From assembly GCF_026341275.1 (NCBI RefSeq), contig NZ_JAIFZO010000002.1, positions 1,748,361 to 1,812,360 of the forward strand: a DNA stretch of 64,000 nt, given 5' to 3'. The position numbers were made by a program, and so were the translations under genes. Below, piece by piece: positions 24,423-33,126 of the stretch; position 1 is the first letter of the stretch; each line of letters opens with the position of its first letter. This DNA comes from Streptomyces ortus (GTDB lineage Bacteria; Actinomycetota; Actinomycetes; Streptomycetales; Streptomycetaceae). The notes under the pieces are model-generated. The model made no database searches. It was given only the letters and a program-made list of their open reading frames with translations, and was not told the origin of the DNA.

Positions 24423-25433
24423 ATGACCCGCGACACCAGGGAGACGCGACCCGGCCGGTGGCGACGCCTGCGCGACCTCGGCCGAGCGCCCCGGTGCGGC
24501 CCGTCGGGCGACCTCCGCACGCTCTCGGAGGGACGGCTCGTCGCGCCTTCGGCGATCTGCGTGCTCATTGCCGGCCCGGCGCTCCTGCTGGACCACGTCT
24601 CGCCCGCCGTCACGCTCACGCAGCTGGTGCTCGGCTGCGGTTTCACCGTGCACGCCGCGCGGCAGCGGGAGCGGCTCCTCGCGCGGCTCGCCGAGGTGCG
24701 CGAGGTCGCGCGGATCACGCAGGAGGCCATCGTGCGACCGCTCTCCCGCGACCTCGCCGGCACGCACGTCTCCACGCGCTACCACTGCGCCGTACGCGAG
24801 TCGGCGATCGGCGGGGACCTGTACGACGTCGCCGTGACGCCCTTCGGCCTGCGGGTCCTCGTCGGTGACGTGCGCGGACACGGCCTGGAGACCATCCGGC
24901 TGACCGCCGAGACGGTGGCCGGTTTCCGTGAACTCGCCCACACCGTGCCGGACCTGCCGTCCCTCGCCACCGGCCTGGACGCACGTCTCACGCCCGACCT
25001 GGGCCCGGAGGACTTCGTCACCGCGCTCCTCGCGGAGTTCGCGCCGGGCGAGGTCCGGCTGGTCAACTGCGGCCACCCCGCGCCGCTGCGCTCCGGCGAG
25101 CGAGTGGAACTGCTCGAACCGGCGGTCTCCGCGCTGCCGTTGGGGCTGCGCCCCGACCCCCTCCAGTACCGCGTACGCCTCCAGCCGGGCGACCGCCTCC
25201 TCCTCTACACCGACGGTCTCACCGAGGCACGCGCTCCCGACGGCACGCTCTTCCCCCTCCTCACGGAAGCGGCCCACGCCCTGCGGGACCCCCTCCCCGA
25301 CGAGGCCCTGGACACCCTGTACACCCGCCTCGTCTCCCACACGGTCACTCCCCCCACGGACGACCTGGCCCTGGTCCTCTGCCAGCCCACCCAGGTCCCC
25401 GCCCCGGCCCCGGCGCACCAGAAGGCCCCGTAA
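24423..25433 (+). CDS. PP2C-like SpoIIE family serine phosphatase
   Basis: A 336-aa membrane protein with two hydrophobic segments near residues 43-75, then the SpoIIE catalytic domain. Visible motifs are SAIGGDLYDV (near 121, metal Asp), LVGDVRGHGLE (near 142), and LLYTDGLTEAR (near 263). There is no sensory PAS or GAF domain, so regulation may be through the membrane region. It is probably an anti-anti-sigma phosphatase acting in a stress or sporulation signalling module. The gene is divergent from the NB-ARC ATPase across 275 bp with no clear repeats. Confidence 0.88.
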   Translation: MTRDTRETRPGRWRRLRDLGRAPRCGPSGDLRTLSEGRLVAPSAICVLIAGPALLLDHVSPAVTLTQLVLGCGFTVHAARQRERLLARLAEVREVARITQEAIVRPLSRDLAGTHVSTRYHCAVRESAIGGDLYDVAVTPFGLRVLVGDVRGHGLETIRLTAETVAGFRELAHTVPDLPSLATGLDARLTPDLGPEDFVTALLAEFAPGEVRLVNCGHPAPLRSGERVELLEPAVSALPLGLRPDPLQYRVRLQPGDRLLLYTDGLTEARAPDGTLFPLLTEAAHALRDPLPDEALDTLYTRLVSHTVTPPTDDLALVLCQPTQVPAPAPAHQKAP

Positions 25434-25523
25434 GGGACACGGGGAGCCGCGCGACCGGCCCCCACCGCCGCCCGGCAGCCGCATTCCTACGGGCCGGTAC
25501 AGTGAGCGGGTCGTCATCACACT

Positions 25524-25617
25524 CGTACGGGGGGAAGCCGGTGCAAATCCGGCGCTGACCCGCAACCGTGTGCCGCCCCGCTCCCGCCGGGCGGCAAGCC
25601 GGACTGCCCCGTACGGA
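25524..25617 (+). promoter_or_regulatory. Cobalamin riboswitch
   Basis: It contains the cobalamin box core GGGAAGCCGGTGCAAATCC, the following CTGACCCGCAACCGT, and the downstream AAGCCGGACTGCC element. A terminal stem pairs CGTACGGGG (25524) with CCCCGTACG (to 25617). The order and spacing are those of B12-sensing leaders. It lies in the 348-bp gap 25434-25781 and would shut off the downstream toroid-ECF transport genes when adenosylcobalamin is plentiful. The remaining gap holds leader sequence only. Confidence 0.92.
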
Positions 25618-25781
25618 ACGTGACCGGCTCGCGTCACCGGGACCGCCGGTGACCGGCACCGTCGAGGCACACGGAGCCGAGCCGCCCGGGGCTCCGGGCT
25701 GCCCGGCTCCTCCCGCACCGGGAGGGCCGAAGGGGCACCCCCGTCGGCGCACCGCCGAGTACAGAGAGGCACCCGCCGATC

Positions 25782-27080
25782 ATGTTTGTCCGCCGCAGCG
25801 CCGCGGTACTGGCCGCCACCGCCGTGATCGGCACGGCGTTCACGCCGGCCGCCCTCGCCGACGCCTCACCCTCCGCTTCCCCGTCCCCGTCTCCGTCCCC
25901 GAAGCTTCCCTCCGGTCTGTACGGCAGCACCGACCCCACGTACGACGGTGTCTGGCGGCAGTCGCTGGCGCTGCTCGCCCAGCACACCGCGGGCGTGCGG
26001 CCCGCCGCGAAGGCCGTCGACTGGCTCACCGGACAGCAGTGCGCGAACGGCGGCTTCGCGGCCTACCGCGCCGACCCGGCCACCAAGTGCGACGCCAGGA
26101 CGCAGACCGACACGAACAGCACCGGCGCCGCGCTCCAGGCCCTGACCGCGCTCGACACCGACGACACCGAAGCGGGAGCGGCAGCCGTGACCGCGGCCGT
26201 GAAGTGGCTGAAGTCCGTGCAGAACAAGGACGGCGGCTGGGGCTACCTCCCCGGCGGGGCGAGCGACACGAACTCGACGTCCGTCGTGATCGGGGCGCTG
26301 GAGGCCGCGGACACCGACACCGAGGACCTGCGCTCCAAGGACGACAGGACCCCGTACGACGCCCTCCTCGCTCTCGCTCTGCCCTGCGGCAAGGGCAGCG
26401 GGAACGACGGCGGCGCCTTCGCCTTCCAGCCCGACAAGAAGGGCGTGCTCGCGGCGAACGCCGACGCCACCGCCGCGGGCGTACTCGGCACGCTCGGCGA
26501 GGGCCTGGTGACGGACCCCGAGGACGACGAGCGGTCCCCCGCGTCCTCCGGCGCCGCCGGGTGCGAGGGTGGCGACTCCCCCACCCCGGAGCAGGCGGCG
26601 GCCAACGGCGCCGCGTACCTCGTGGGCGCGGTCGCCGGGTCCGGTCATCTGGAGTCCGCCCTCGCGGGCGCCGAGAAGCAGCCCGACTACGGCAACACCG
26701 CCGACACGGTCGTCGCGCTCGCGGCGGCGGGCCGCCCGGCCGACGCCGGGAAGCCGCTGGCCTGGCTGGAGAAGAACTCCGGCTCCTGGGCGGCGGAGAG
26801 CGGTCCGGCCGCGTACGCACAGCTGATCTTCGCGGCGCACGCCACGGGGACCGACCCGCGCGACTTCGGCGGCGCCGACCTCGTGAAGCAGCTGGGCGCC
26901 ACGGGCCCGGCGGCCGAACCCGCCGCCGAGGACGGCAAGGACGGCAAGGACGCTCAGAACGAGGCGAGCGACGAGGACGGCGGGGTCAGCGTCTGGTGGA
27001 TCGTCGGGGTCGGCCTGGTCGGCGGCATCGGCGTCGGCTTCCTCCTCAGCAGCCGTACCAAGAAGCAGCGGCAGCCGTGA
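25782..27080 (+). CDS. Secreted, membrane-anchored toroid protein (intrinsic-factor-like fold)
   Basis: A 432-aa protein with a signal peptide (MFVRRSAAVLAATAVIG to ADA near residue 27), a Ser/Pro linker, and repeats of the prenyltransferase/squalene-oxidase type: QQCANGGFAAY, DTNSTGAALQAL, QNKDGGWGYLP, DTNSTSVVIGAL, YGNTADTVVALAA. A C-terminal transmembrane helix (WWIVGVGLVGGIGVGFLL) and basic tail anchor it outside the cell. The same (alpha/alpha)6 fold forms the N-terminal domain of intrinsic factor and transcobalamin. Under a cobalamin riboswitch and before ECF genes, it probably captures a corrinoid. This is inference. It overlaps the next gene by four bases. Confidence 0.85.
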   Translation: MFVRRSAAVLAATAVIGTAFTPAALADASPSASPSPSPSPKLPSGLYGSTDPTYDGVWRQSLALLAQHTAGVRPAAKAVDWLTGQQCANGGFAAYRADPATKCDARTQTDTNSTGAALQALTALDTDDTEAGAAAVTAAVKWLKSVQNKDGGWGYLPGGASDTNSTSVVIGALEAADTDTEDLRSKDDRTPYDALLALALPCGKGSGNDGGAFAFQPDKKGVLAANADATAAGVLGTLGEGLVTDPEDDERSPASSGAAGCEGGDSPTPEQAAANGAAYLVGAVAGSGHLESALAGAEKQPDYGNTADTVVALAAAGRPADAGKPLAWLEKNSGSWAAESGPAAYAQLIFAAHATGTDPRDFGGADLVKQLGATGPAAEPAAEDGKDGKDAQNEASDEDGGVSVWWIVGVGLVGGIGVGFLLSSRTKKQRQP

Positions 27081-27775
27081 CCCGCCACCGCCCCGCCCTG
27101 CTCGTCCTGGGCCTCCTGCTCGCCGTGGTCGGCACGGCGGGGCAGGCCCAGGCGGTCGGTTATCGCTACTGGTCCTTCTGGGACCGCGATGCCGCCGGTA
27201 CGTGGGTGTACGCGACCCAGGGCCCGTCGACCGCGCGGCCGTCCGACGGCGACGTCCAGGGTTTCCGGTTCTCGGTGAGCGAGGACTCGAAGCACTCGGC
27301 GAAGCCTCGCGGGCCGAGCGGTTTCGCGGCGATCTGCGCGAAGACGCCCGCTCGGGAGGGCGCCAAGCGGGTCGCGCTCGTCCTCGACTTCGGTACGGCC
27401 GACGACGCGCCGGCCGGTTCGGCACCGCCGGACCCGAGCCCGCGTACGGCCTGCGCCCGCCTCGACGAGGACGCGACGACAGCGGACGCCCTCGCCGCCG
27501 TCGCCGAGCCCCTGCGCTACGACACGAACGCCCTGCTGTGCGCCATCGCGGGCTACCCCCGCACGGGCTGCGGCGAGGCGGTGTCGGACGGGGCCGGGTC
27601 GGGCGACGCCGGCTCGGGCGACCGCCCCGAGGCTTCCGCGACGCCTCGCCGGGCGAGCGAACCCGGGAGCGGGGACGGGGACGGGGGACCGTCGGTAGGC
27701 CTGGTGGCCGGGATCGCCGCCGTGGCCGTACTGGGCGCGGGCGCGCTCTGGCAGGCCCGCCGCCGTCGCGGCTGA
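27077..27775 (+). CDS. SCO2322-family secreted protein
   Basis: A 232-aa protein. Signal peptide (LLVLGLLLAVVGTAGQAQA), a mature domain starting YRYWSFWDRDAAGTWVYATQG with the DVQGFRFSV motif and two cysteines (AAICAKTP and RTACARL), a further pair (LLCAIAGYPRTGCGE), a Gly/Ser/Asp-rich linker, and a C-terminal transmembrane helix (VGLVAGIAAVAVLGAGAL) with an Arg-rich tail. From memory, this family was named after S. coelicolor SCO2322. It resembles a surface substrate-binding partner with disulfides. It overlaps the toroid gene (GTGA), implying joint production. Confidence 0.82.
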   Translation: MTRHRPALLVLGLLLAVVGTAGQAQAVGYRYWSFWDRDAAGTWVYATQGPSTARPSDGDVQGFRFSVSEDSKHSAKPRGPSGFAAICAKTPAREGAKRVALVLDFGTADDAPAGSAPPDPSPRTACARLDEDATTADALAAVAEPLRYDTNALLCAIAGYPRTGCGEAVSDGAGSGDAGSGDRPEASATPRRASEPGSGDGDGGPSVGLVAGIAAVAVLGAGALWQARRRRG

Positions 27776-27791
27776 CGGCGGGACACGGACG

Positions 27792-29102
27792 ATGACCACC
27801 GGCGAGAACACCGGCCAGGACGGCGGTCCCGCCCCCGCGGCCGGGCACCCGGACGGCGCGGGCAGCGCCGCGGCCCCCTCGGTCGCCCGCCGCACGGAGC
27901 GCGCCGTTCGGGCCGGAGTCGGCGGCCTCGCGGCCGGGGCACCGGCCGGCGCCGGCGTGGCCCGGACGCGCCTGCGCGCCCCCCGCGCGACCCGTACCAA
28001 CGCCATCCACCCCGGCGCCTGGTGGATCTGGGCCCTGGGCCTGGGGACCGCCGCGTCCCGCACCACCAACCCGCTCCTCCTCGCCCTCCTCGTCGGCGTC
28101 GCCGGTTACGTGGTGGCGGCGCGCCGCACGGAGGCTCCCTGGGCCCGTTCCTACGGCGCGTTCGTGAAACTGGCGCTCGCCGTGCTCGGCATCCGGCTGG
28201 CCTTCGCCGTCCTGCTCGGCTCGCCGATTCCGGGCACGCACACCCTCGTCACCCTCCCCGAACTGCCCCTCCCCGACTGGGCACAGGGCATCCGCGTCGG
28301 CGGCCGGGTCACCGCGGAGGGCCTGGTCTTCGCCCTCTACGACGGCCTGAAACTCGCCACGCTCCTCATCTGCGTGGGCGCCGCGAACGCCCTCGCGAAC
28401 CCGGCCCGCCTCCTCAAATCCCTCCCGGGCGCCCTGTACGAGGCGGGCGTCGCCGTCGTGGTCGCCCTCACCTTCGCCCCGAACCTGATCGCCGACGTCC
28501 AGCGGCTGCGCGCGGCCCGGCGGCTGCGCGGCCGTCCCGACCACGGTCTGCGCGGGCTGCTCCAGGTCGGACTGCCGGTCCTGGAGGGCGCGCTGGAGCG
28601 CTCGGTGGCTCTCGCGGCGGCGATGGACGCGCGCGGGTACGGCCGTTCCGCCGAGGTGCCCCCGGGAGTGCGCCGTACCACCGCCGTCCTCACCCTCGGC
28701 GGTCTGGTCGGGGTCTGCGCGGGCACGTACGGCCTGCTCACCGCTGAGGGCGGCACCTACGGTCTGCCGGTGCTGCTCGCCGGACTCGCCGCCGCCCTCG
28801 GCGGCCTGTGGCTGGGCGGGCGCCGCTCGCTGCGCACCCGGTACCGGCCGGACACCTGGGGCGTACGCGCCTGGCTGGTCGCAGCGTCCGGTGCGGCCGT
28901 CGCGGCACTGCTCGTCCTGTACGCCTCGTCCGGCGCGTCCGCCTACGCGGCCCTGCACCCCGGTGTCGTCCCCCTCACCGCGCCGACGCTCCCGCTGTGG
29001 CCCGCGGCGGCGGTCCTGCTCGGCCTGCTCCCCGCCTTCGTCGCCCCAGCCCCCGCACCCGCCCCCTCGGGCATCCGTACCACCGGCAAGGAGCCCTCAT
29101 GA
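27792..29102 (+). CDS. ECF transporter T component
   Basis: A 436-aa membrane protein. An extended N-terminus of about 75 residues (disordered, Gly/Ala-rich) precedes four to six helices. The two coupling Ala-Arg-Gly-type motifs are visible: AMDARGYGR near residue 275 and the QRLRAARRLRGR region near 240. This component couples the ATPases to the substrate-binding S component. The extended N-terminus is unusual. The gene ends in an ATGA overlap with the ATPase gene. Confidence 0.86.
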   Translation: MTTGENTGQDGGPAPAAGHPDGAGSAAAPSVARRTERAVRAGVGGLAAGAPAGAGVARTRLRAPRATRTNAIHPGAWWIWALGLGTAASRTTNPLLLALLVGVAGYVVAARRTEAPWARSYGAFVKLALAVLGIRLAFAVLLGSPIPGTHTLVTLPELPLPDWAQGIRVGGRVTAEGLVFALYDGLKLATLLICVGAANALANPARLLKSLPGALYEAGVAVVVALTFAPNLIADVQRLRAARRLRGRPDHGLRGLLQVGLPVLEGALERSVALAAAMDARGYGRSAEVPPGVRRTTAVLTLGGLVGVCAGTYGLLTAEGGTYGLPVLLAGLAAALGGLWLGGRRSLRTRYRPDTWGVRAWLVAASGAAVAALLVLYASSGASAYAALHPGVVPLTAPTLPLWPAAAVLLGLLPAFVAPAPAPAPSGIRTTGKEPS

Positions 29103-30823
29103 TCCGCTTCGAGGATGTCTCCGTGACGTACGACGGGGCGCCGGGGCCCACGGTCCGCAATATCGAACTCACCGTTCCAGAGGGTGAGTTGGTGTTGCTG
29201 GTCGGCCCCTCCGGCGTCGGCAAGTCGACGCTGCTCGGGGCGGTGAGCGGACTGGTGCCGCACTTCACGGGCGGCACCCTGCGCGGACGCGTGACGGTCG
29301 CGGGCCGTGACACGCGCACGCACAAACCCCGCGAACTCGCGGACGTGGTCGGCACGGTGGGCCAGGACCCGCTCTCGCACTTCGTCACGGACACGGTCGA
29401 GGACGAACTCGCCTACGGCATGGAGTCGTTGGGCCTCGCGCCGGACGTGATGCGCCGCCGCGTCGAGGAGACCCTTGACCTGCTCGGCCTCGCCGACCTG
29501 CGCGACCGCCCCATCGCCACGCTCTCCGGCGGACAGCAGCAGCGCGTCGCGATCGGCTCGGTCCTCACCCCGCACCCCGAGGTCCTGGTCCTCGACGAGC
29601 CGACCTCTGCCCTCGACCCGGCTGCCGCGGAAGAGGTCCTCGCCGTCCTCCAGCGCCTCGTGCACGACCTCGGCACGACGGTCCTGATGGCCGAACACCG
29701 CCTGGAACGCGTCGTGCAGTACGCCGACCGGGTCGCCCTCCTCCCCTCCCCCGGCGCCCCCTTGCTGCTGGGCACACCGGCCGAGGTCATGGCCGTGTCA
29801 CCGGTGTTCCCACCGGTGGTGGCCCTGGGCCGGCTCGGCGGATGGTCCCCACTGCCCCTCACGGTCAGGGACGCCCGCCGCAAAGCGGCCCCCCTGCGGA
29901 ACCGCCTGGAGACGATCCCGTACGAGCGACCGGGCACCCCGGTCCCCGTGCCCCCGCCGCCCGCCGCGGAGAGCGGTGCGGCGCACGCCCGCCGGTCGCG
30001 GCTCTTCCGCCGGCGCCCGTCCGAGGCACCCCCCGCCACCGCCCGTCCGGCGGTGGTCACCGGCCTCGCCGTCCGCCGTGGCCGCACCGAAGTGCTGCAC
30101 GACGTCACCCTGTCCGTCGCCCCCGGCGAGACCGTCGCGCTCATGGGCCGCAACGGCGCGGGCAAGTCGACGCTGCTGTCCGCCCTCGTCGGCCTCGTCC
30201 CCCCTTCGGCGGGTTCGGTCCGCGTGGGCGGGCTCCAGCCCCATCGCACGGCACCCGGTGACCTCGTCCGGCACGTCGGCCTCGTACCGCAGGAGCCCCG
30301 GGATCTGCTGTACGCGGACACGGTGGCCGGGGAGTGCGCGGCGGCGGACGCGGACGCGGGGGCCGAGGTGGGCACCTGCCGGACCCTGGTGTCCGAGCTG
30401 CTGCCGGGCATCGCGGACGACACGCATCCGCGTGACCTGTCGGAGGGGCAGCGGCTCACCCTCGCGCTGGCGGTCGTGCTGACCGCCCGGCCGCCCCTGA
30501 TCCTCCTCGACGAGCCGACCCGCGGCCTCGACTACGCGGCCAAGTCCCGCCTGGTCACGCTGTTGCGGGCGCTCGCGGCCGAGGGACACGCCATCGTCCT
30601 GGCCACCCATGACGTGGAGCTGGCCGCCGAACTCTCGCACCGGGTCGTCATCCTCGCGGACGGCGAACCCGTCGCCGACGGCCCGACGGCCGAGGTCGTC
30701 GTCGCCTCCCCGTCCTTCGCGCCGCAGGTCACCAAGGTCCTCTCCCCGCAGAAGTGGCTGACGGTCTCGCAGGTGCGCGAGGCGCTGAGCGCGTCCGGTG
30801 CGGCGGGAGGCGGTCCTTCATGA
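29099..30823 (+). CDS. ECF transporter fused double ATPase (A-A')
   Basis: A 574-aa protein with two complete ABC ATPase modules. Domain 1 has GPSGVGKST (near 38), TLSGGQQQRVA (near 140) and VLDEPTSALD. Domain 2 has GRNGAGKST (near 349), DLSEGQRLTLAL (near 443, Glu replacing Gly in the signature) and LLDEPTRGLD. The fused form replaces separate EcfA and EcfA' subunits. The start ATG 29099 overlaps the T-component stop and its own stop overlaps the S component. It powers uptake of the riboswitch-linked substrate. Confidence 0.92.
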   Translation: MIRFEDVSVTYDGAPGPTVRNIELTVPEGELVLLVGPSGVGKSTLLGAVSGLVPHFTGGTLRGRVTVAGRDTRTHKPRELADVVGTVGQDPLSHFVTDTVEDELAYGMESLGLAPDVMRRRVEETLDLLGLADLRDRPIATLSGGQQQRVAIGSVLTPHPEVLVLDEPTSALDPAAAEEVLAVLQRLVHDLGTTVLMAEHRLERVVQYADRVALLPSPGAPLLLGTPAEVMAVSPVFPPVVALGRLGGWSPLPLTVRDARRKAAPLRNRLETIPYERPGTPVPVPPPPAAESGAAHARRSRLFRRRPSEAPPATARPAVVTGLAVRRGRTEVLHDVTLSVAPGETVALMGRNGAGKSTLLSALVGLVPPSAGSVRVGGLQPHRTAPGDLVRHVGLVPQEPRDLLYADTVAGECAAADADAGAEVGTCRTLVSELLPGIADDTHPRDLSEGQRLTLALAVVLTARPPLILLDEPTRGLDYAAKSRLVTLLRALAAEGHAIVLATHDVELAAELSHRVVILADGEPVADGPTAEVVVASPSFAPQVTKVLSPQKWLTVSQVREALSASGAAGGGPS

Positions 30824-31710
30824 GCGACCGTCCCCCGGCCCGGCGCCAGGCCCGCCCCATCCGGCTCGGCCCCCGTTCCGTCGCCGCGCTCGTCCTGGTC
30901 GGTGCCCTCGGGCTCGCCGCGCTGACCTGGCCCTTCTTCAGCGGGCCGACCTCGCAGGTGGGCGCCCACGCGAAGGACGCGCCGTGGCTGTTCGCGGGGC
31001 TGCTCGTGCTGCTGGTCGGTGTCGTCGCCGCGACGATCTCCGAGTCGGGGCTCGGGCCCAAGGCCGTCGCCATGCTCGGGGTGCTGGCCGCGACCGGTGC
31101 CGCGCTGCGGCCGATCGGGGCCGGTACGGCGGGCATCGAGCCGATGTTCTTCCTGATGGTGCTGAGCGGGCGGGTGCTGGGGCCGGGGTTCGGCTTCGTG
31201 CTGGGGTCGGTCACGATGTTCGCGTCCGCGCTGCTCACCGGCGGGGTCGGGCCGTGGATGCCGTTCCAGATGCTGTCCATGGGCTGGTTCACGATGGGCG
31301 CGGGGCTGCTGCCGGGTCCGGACCGGCTGCGGGGCCGGGGTGAGCTGGCGATGCTGGCCGCGTACGGCTTCCTGGCGGCCTTCGCGTACGGCACGTTCAT
31401 GAATCTGGCGGGGTGGCCCTTCATGGACGCGCTGTCGTCGAGCGTGGCCTTCGACGCGCATGACGCCGTGCACGCCAACCTGGCCCGGTTCGTCGCGTAC
31501 TGCCTGGCCACGTCGCTCGGCTGGGACCTGGGCCGGGCGACGGTGACGGTCGTCCTGACCCTCACGCTCGGCGCGACGGTCCTCAGAGCACTCCGCCGGG
31601 CCACGCGCAGGGCGGCTTTCGAGACGCCGGTCACGTTCGGGGACCCCGGTCGCGATCGCGGTGGCGACGAGGATGCGGCGCCCGTCACATCACCCGGCCG
31701 CACACTGTAG
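30820..31710 (+). CDS. ECF transporter S (substrate-specific) component
   Basis: A 296-aa membrane protein with about six helices between residues 20 and 262, including RIGAGTAG-like loops and GFGFVLGSVTMFASALLTGGVGPW (described only in part), typical of S components. The substrate is not evident from sequence but the riboswitch indicates cobalamin or a precursor (cobinamide, cobalt). The ATG overlaps the ATPase stop. A hydrophilic C-terminal tail of about 35 residues is not conserved. Confidence 0.82.
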   Translation: MSDRPPARRQARPIRLGPRSVAALVLVGALGLAALTWPFFSGPTSQVGAHAKDAPWLFAGLLVLLVGVVAATISESGLGPKAVAMLGVLAATGAALRPIGAGTAGIEPMFFLMVLSGRVLGPGFGFVLGSVTMFASALLTGGVGPWMPFQMLSMGWFTMGAGLLPGPDRLRGRGELAMLAAYGFLAAFAYGTFMNLAGWPFMDALSSSVAFDAHDAVHANLARFVAYCLATSLGWDLGRATVTVVLTLTLGATVLRALRRATRRAAFETPVTFGDPGRDRGGDEDAAPVTSPGRTL

Positions 31711-31765
31711 AAAGCGCAACTACGTGCTGTCACGCACACGGTGCCCACCTCGTGAGGCGTCCCAC

Positions 31766-31984
31766 AGGACCTTGGTCCTCTACTACCGGCGATCGTGGCC
31801 GATCGCTCTTGTCATGCCCACGGCCTCACCGTCCCTGACCTGCGGTTTGAGAGCCACGTCACAGAAGGACCTTTTGCAGCGGATACGACCACAACTAGCA
31901 AAAGGGGTCATTGCGGACGCTCTCCCGACCTGGTTCATTGGTGGAGTCGCAAGGCGCCGACGTGCCCCCCAGGGCCTCGGCGCC
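31766..31984 (+). promoter_or_regulatory. Structured leader upstream of the transglycosylase-like gene
   Basis: The 340-bp gap 31711-32050 holds four hairpins: AGGACC-TT-GGTCCT (31766-31779), GCGATCG-TGGC-CGATCGC (31789-31806), CCTTTTGC with GCAAAAGG (31870-31905) and GGCGCCGA with TCGGCGCC (31953-31984). The first two may terminate the ECF operon; the last two may be a regulatory 5-prime leader. No known riboswitch consensus was recognised. Confidence 0.45.
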
Positions 31985-32050
31985 GCCGCATGCCAGGGCT
32001 GACGTCAGGGCGTACGAGCGACCGCCCCGTCCCCGAAGAAAAGGTTCCCT

Positions 32051-32476
32051 GTGTCCTTCTCCACCCGCATCCGTCTCGTCGCCACCCCGAAGAAGGCCCT
32101 CACCGGCGCCGCCGTGGCCGCCGCCACCGCCGGCATGGTGTTCGCGGCGGGCCCCGCCCAGGCCGCGGCCCCCACGGTGGCCTCCTCCGCGTCGGCCAAG
32201 ACGATCGCGCAGAAGATGATCCACGACGACGCCCAGTACAAGGCGTTCTCGAAGATCGTCGAGCACGAGAGCGGCTGGGACGTCGACGCCACGAACTCCT
32301 CCTCCGGCGCCTACGGCCTGGTCCAGGCCCTGCCCGCGTCGAAGATGTCCTCCGCGGGCTCCGACTGGAAGACGAGCGCGAAGACCCAGATCAAGTGGGG
32401 CCTCGACTACATGAACTCCCGCTACGGCAGCCCGGTCGGCGCCTGGAACTTCTGGCAGGCGAACGGCTGGTACTGA
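32051..32476 (+). CDS. Secreted transglycosylase SLT-domain protein
   Basis: A 141-aa protein with a Sec signal peptide (MSFSTRIRL to AQA-A near residue 38) and a lysozyme-like SLT domain: FSKIVEHESGWDVDAT with the catalytic Glu in the ES motif, GAYGLVQALPASKM, and YMNSRYGSPVGAWNFW. It cleaves peptidoglycan glycan strands outside the cell. Similar small SLT proteins are abundant in Streptomyces and respond to growth or osmotic signals. The GTG start follows AAAAGG. It is preceded by a structured leader and followed by a strong terminator. Confidence 0.9.
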   Translation: MSFSTRIRLVATPKKALTGAAVAAATAGMVFAAGPAQAAAPTVASSASAKTIAQKMIHDDAQYKAFSKIVEHESGWDVDATNSSSGAYGLVQALPASKMSSAGSDWKTSAKTQIKWGLDYMNSRYGSPVGAWNFWQANGWY

Positions 32477-32540
32477 GCCGCCCCGCACGCCACCTGAGCA
32501 CGACACCTCCGCAGAACCCCCCGCACCACCCCCCGTACGC

Positions 32541-32576
32541 GAAGGCGGCGGCCCCGATCCCCGGGCCGCCGCCTTC
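32541..32576. terminator. Strong bidirectional terminator
   Basis: A 14-bp perfect stem (GAAGGCGGCGGCCC with GGGCCGCCGCCTTC) around an 8-nt loop between the convergent SLT and PNPOx-type genes. Confidence 0.85.
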
Positions 32577-32615
32577 GCCGTGCGCCGAGCGGCACGCCGG
32601 ACGCCGTGGGCGTCC

Positions 32616-33074
32616 TCACAGCCACGTCCCGTCACGCATGATGACCCTGCCGCGCAGTTCCGGCTCACCGCGCCAGGCGCGCACGGTCTTCGGCACCACG
32701 CACACGTACACGAAGGACCCCTCCTCGGCGCGCGGGTCCCAGCCGAACTTGGCGGCGAACCCCTCCGCCGCGTCCGGGGGCACCCGCTCGCCGGGGAAGC
32801 ACTCCGCCTCGCCCTGGAGCAGCACCACATCGAAGGTGTCCGGCAGCGCGAGGCGCACCCGGGGCTCCGTACGGAGGTTCCGCGCGGTCACCGACGCCGC
32901 GCCGGTGCACATCCAGACCGCCCGTCCGTCCCACCGGAACCACAGCGGCACCTGGTGCGGCCCGCGTTCCGGATGGGCTGTCGACACCCAGACGTCCCGT
33001 TCCGCTTCGAGCCGTTCCAGTGTGTCGCGCCTGCGCTCCCGCGTGCCGCGGCGGTCAACTCCCGTGCTGTGCAT
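32616..33074 (-). CDS. Pyridoxamine 5-phosphate oxidase family protein (F420/FMN split-barrel)
   Basis: A 152-aa split beta-barrel protein starting MHSTGVDRRG. Visible are the strand motif VPLWFRWDGRAVWMCTG, the ARNLRTEPRVRLAL flavin-contact region and the C-terminal VVPKTVRAWRGE. It resembles FMN/F420-binding general stress or F420-dependent reductase proteins of actinobacteria. The cofactor cannot be assigned. The start is moderately certain because no strong ribosome site is visible. Confidence 0.8.
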   Translation of the reverse strand: MHSTGVDRRGTRERRRDTLERLEAERDVWVSTAHPERGPHQVPLWFRWDGRAVWMCTGAASVTARNLRTEPRVRLALPDTFDVVLLQGEAECFPGERVPPDAAEGFAAKFGWDPRAEEGSFVYVCVVPKTVRAWRGEPELRGRVIMRDGTWL

Positions 33075-33126
33075 GGTCGTCAAAGGTAGCCAGCGGGCCG
33101 GCGGACCGCATGGGGCGCGGGACCTA

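Noticed and set aside
25866..28958. Minus-strand frame of about 1000 codons across the ECF region
   Set aside because: Low-complexity composition, no ribosome site or domain, and it opposes well-supported genes.
31766..31984. c-di-AMP (ydaO) riboswitch upstream of the SLT gene
   Set aside because: The conserved core could not be matched by eye; only hairpins are seen.
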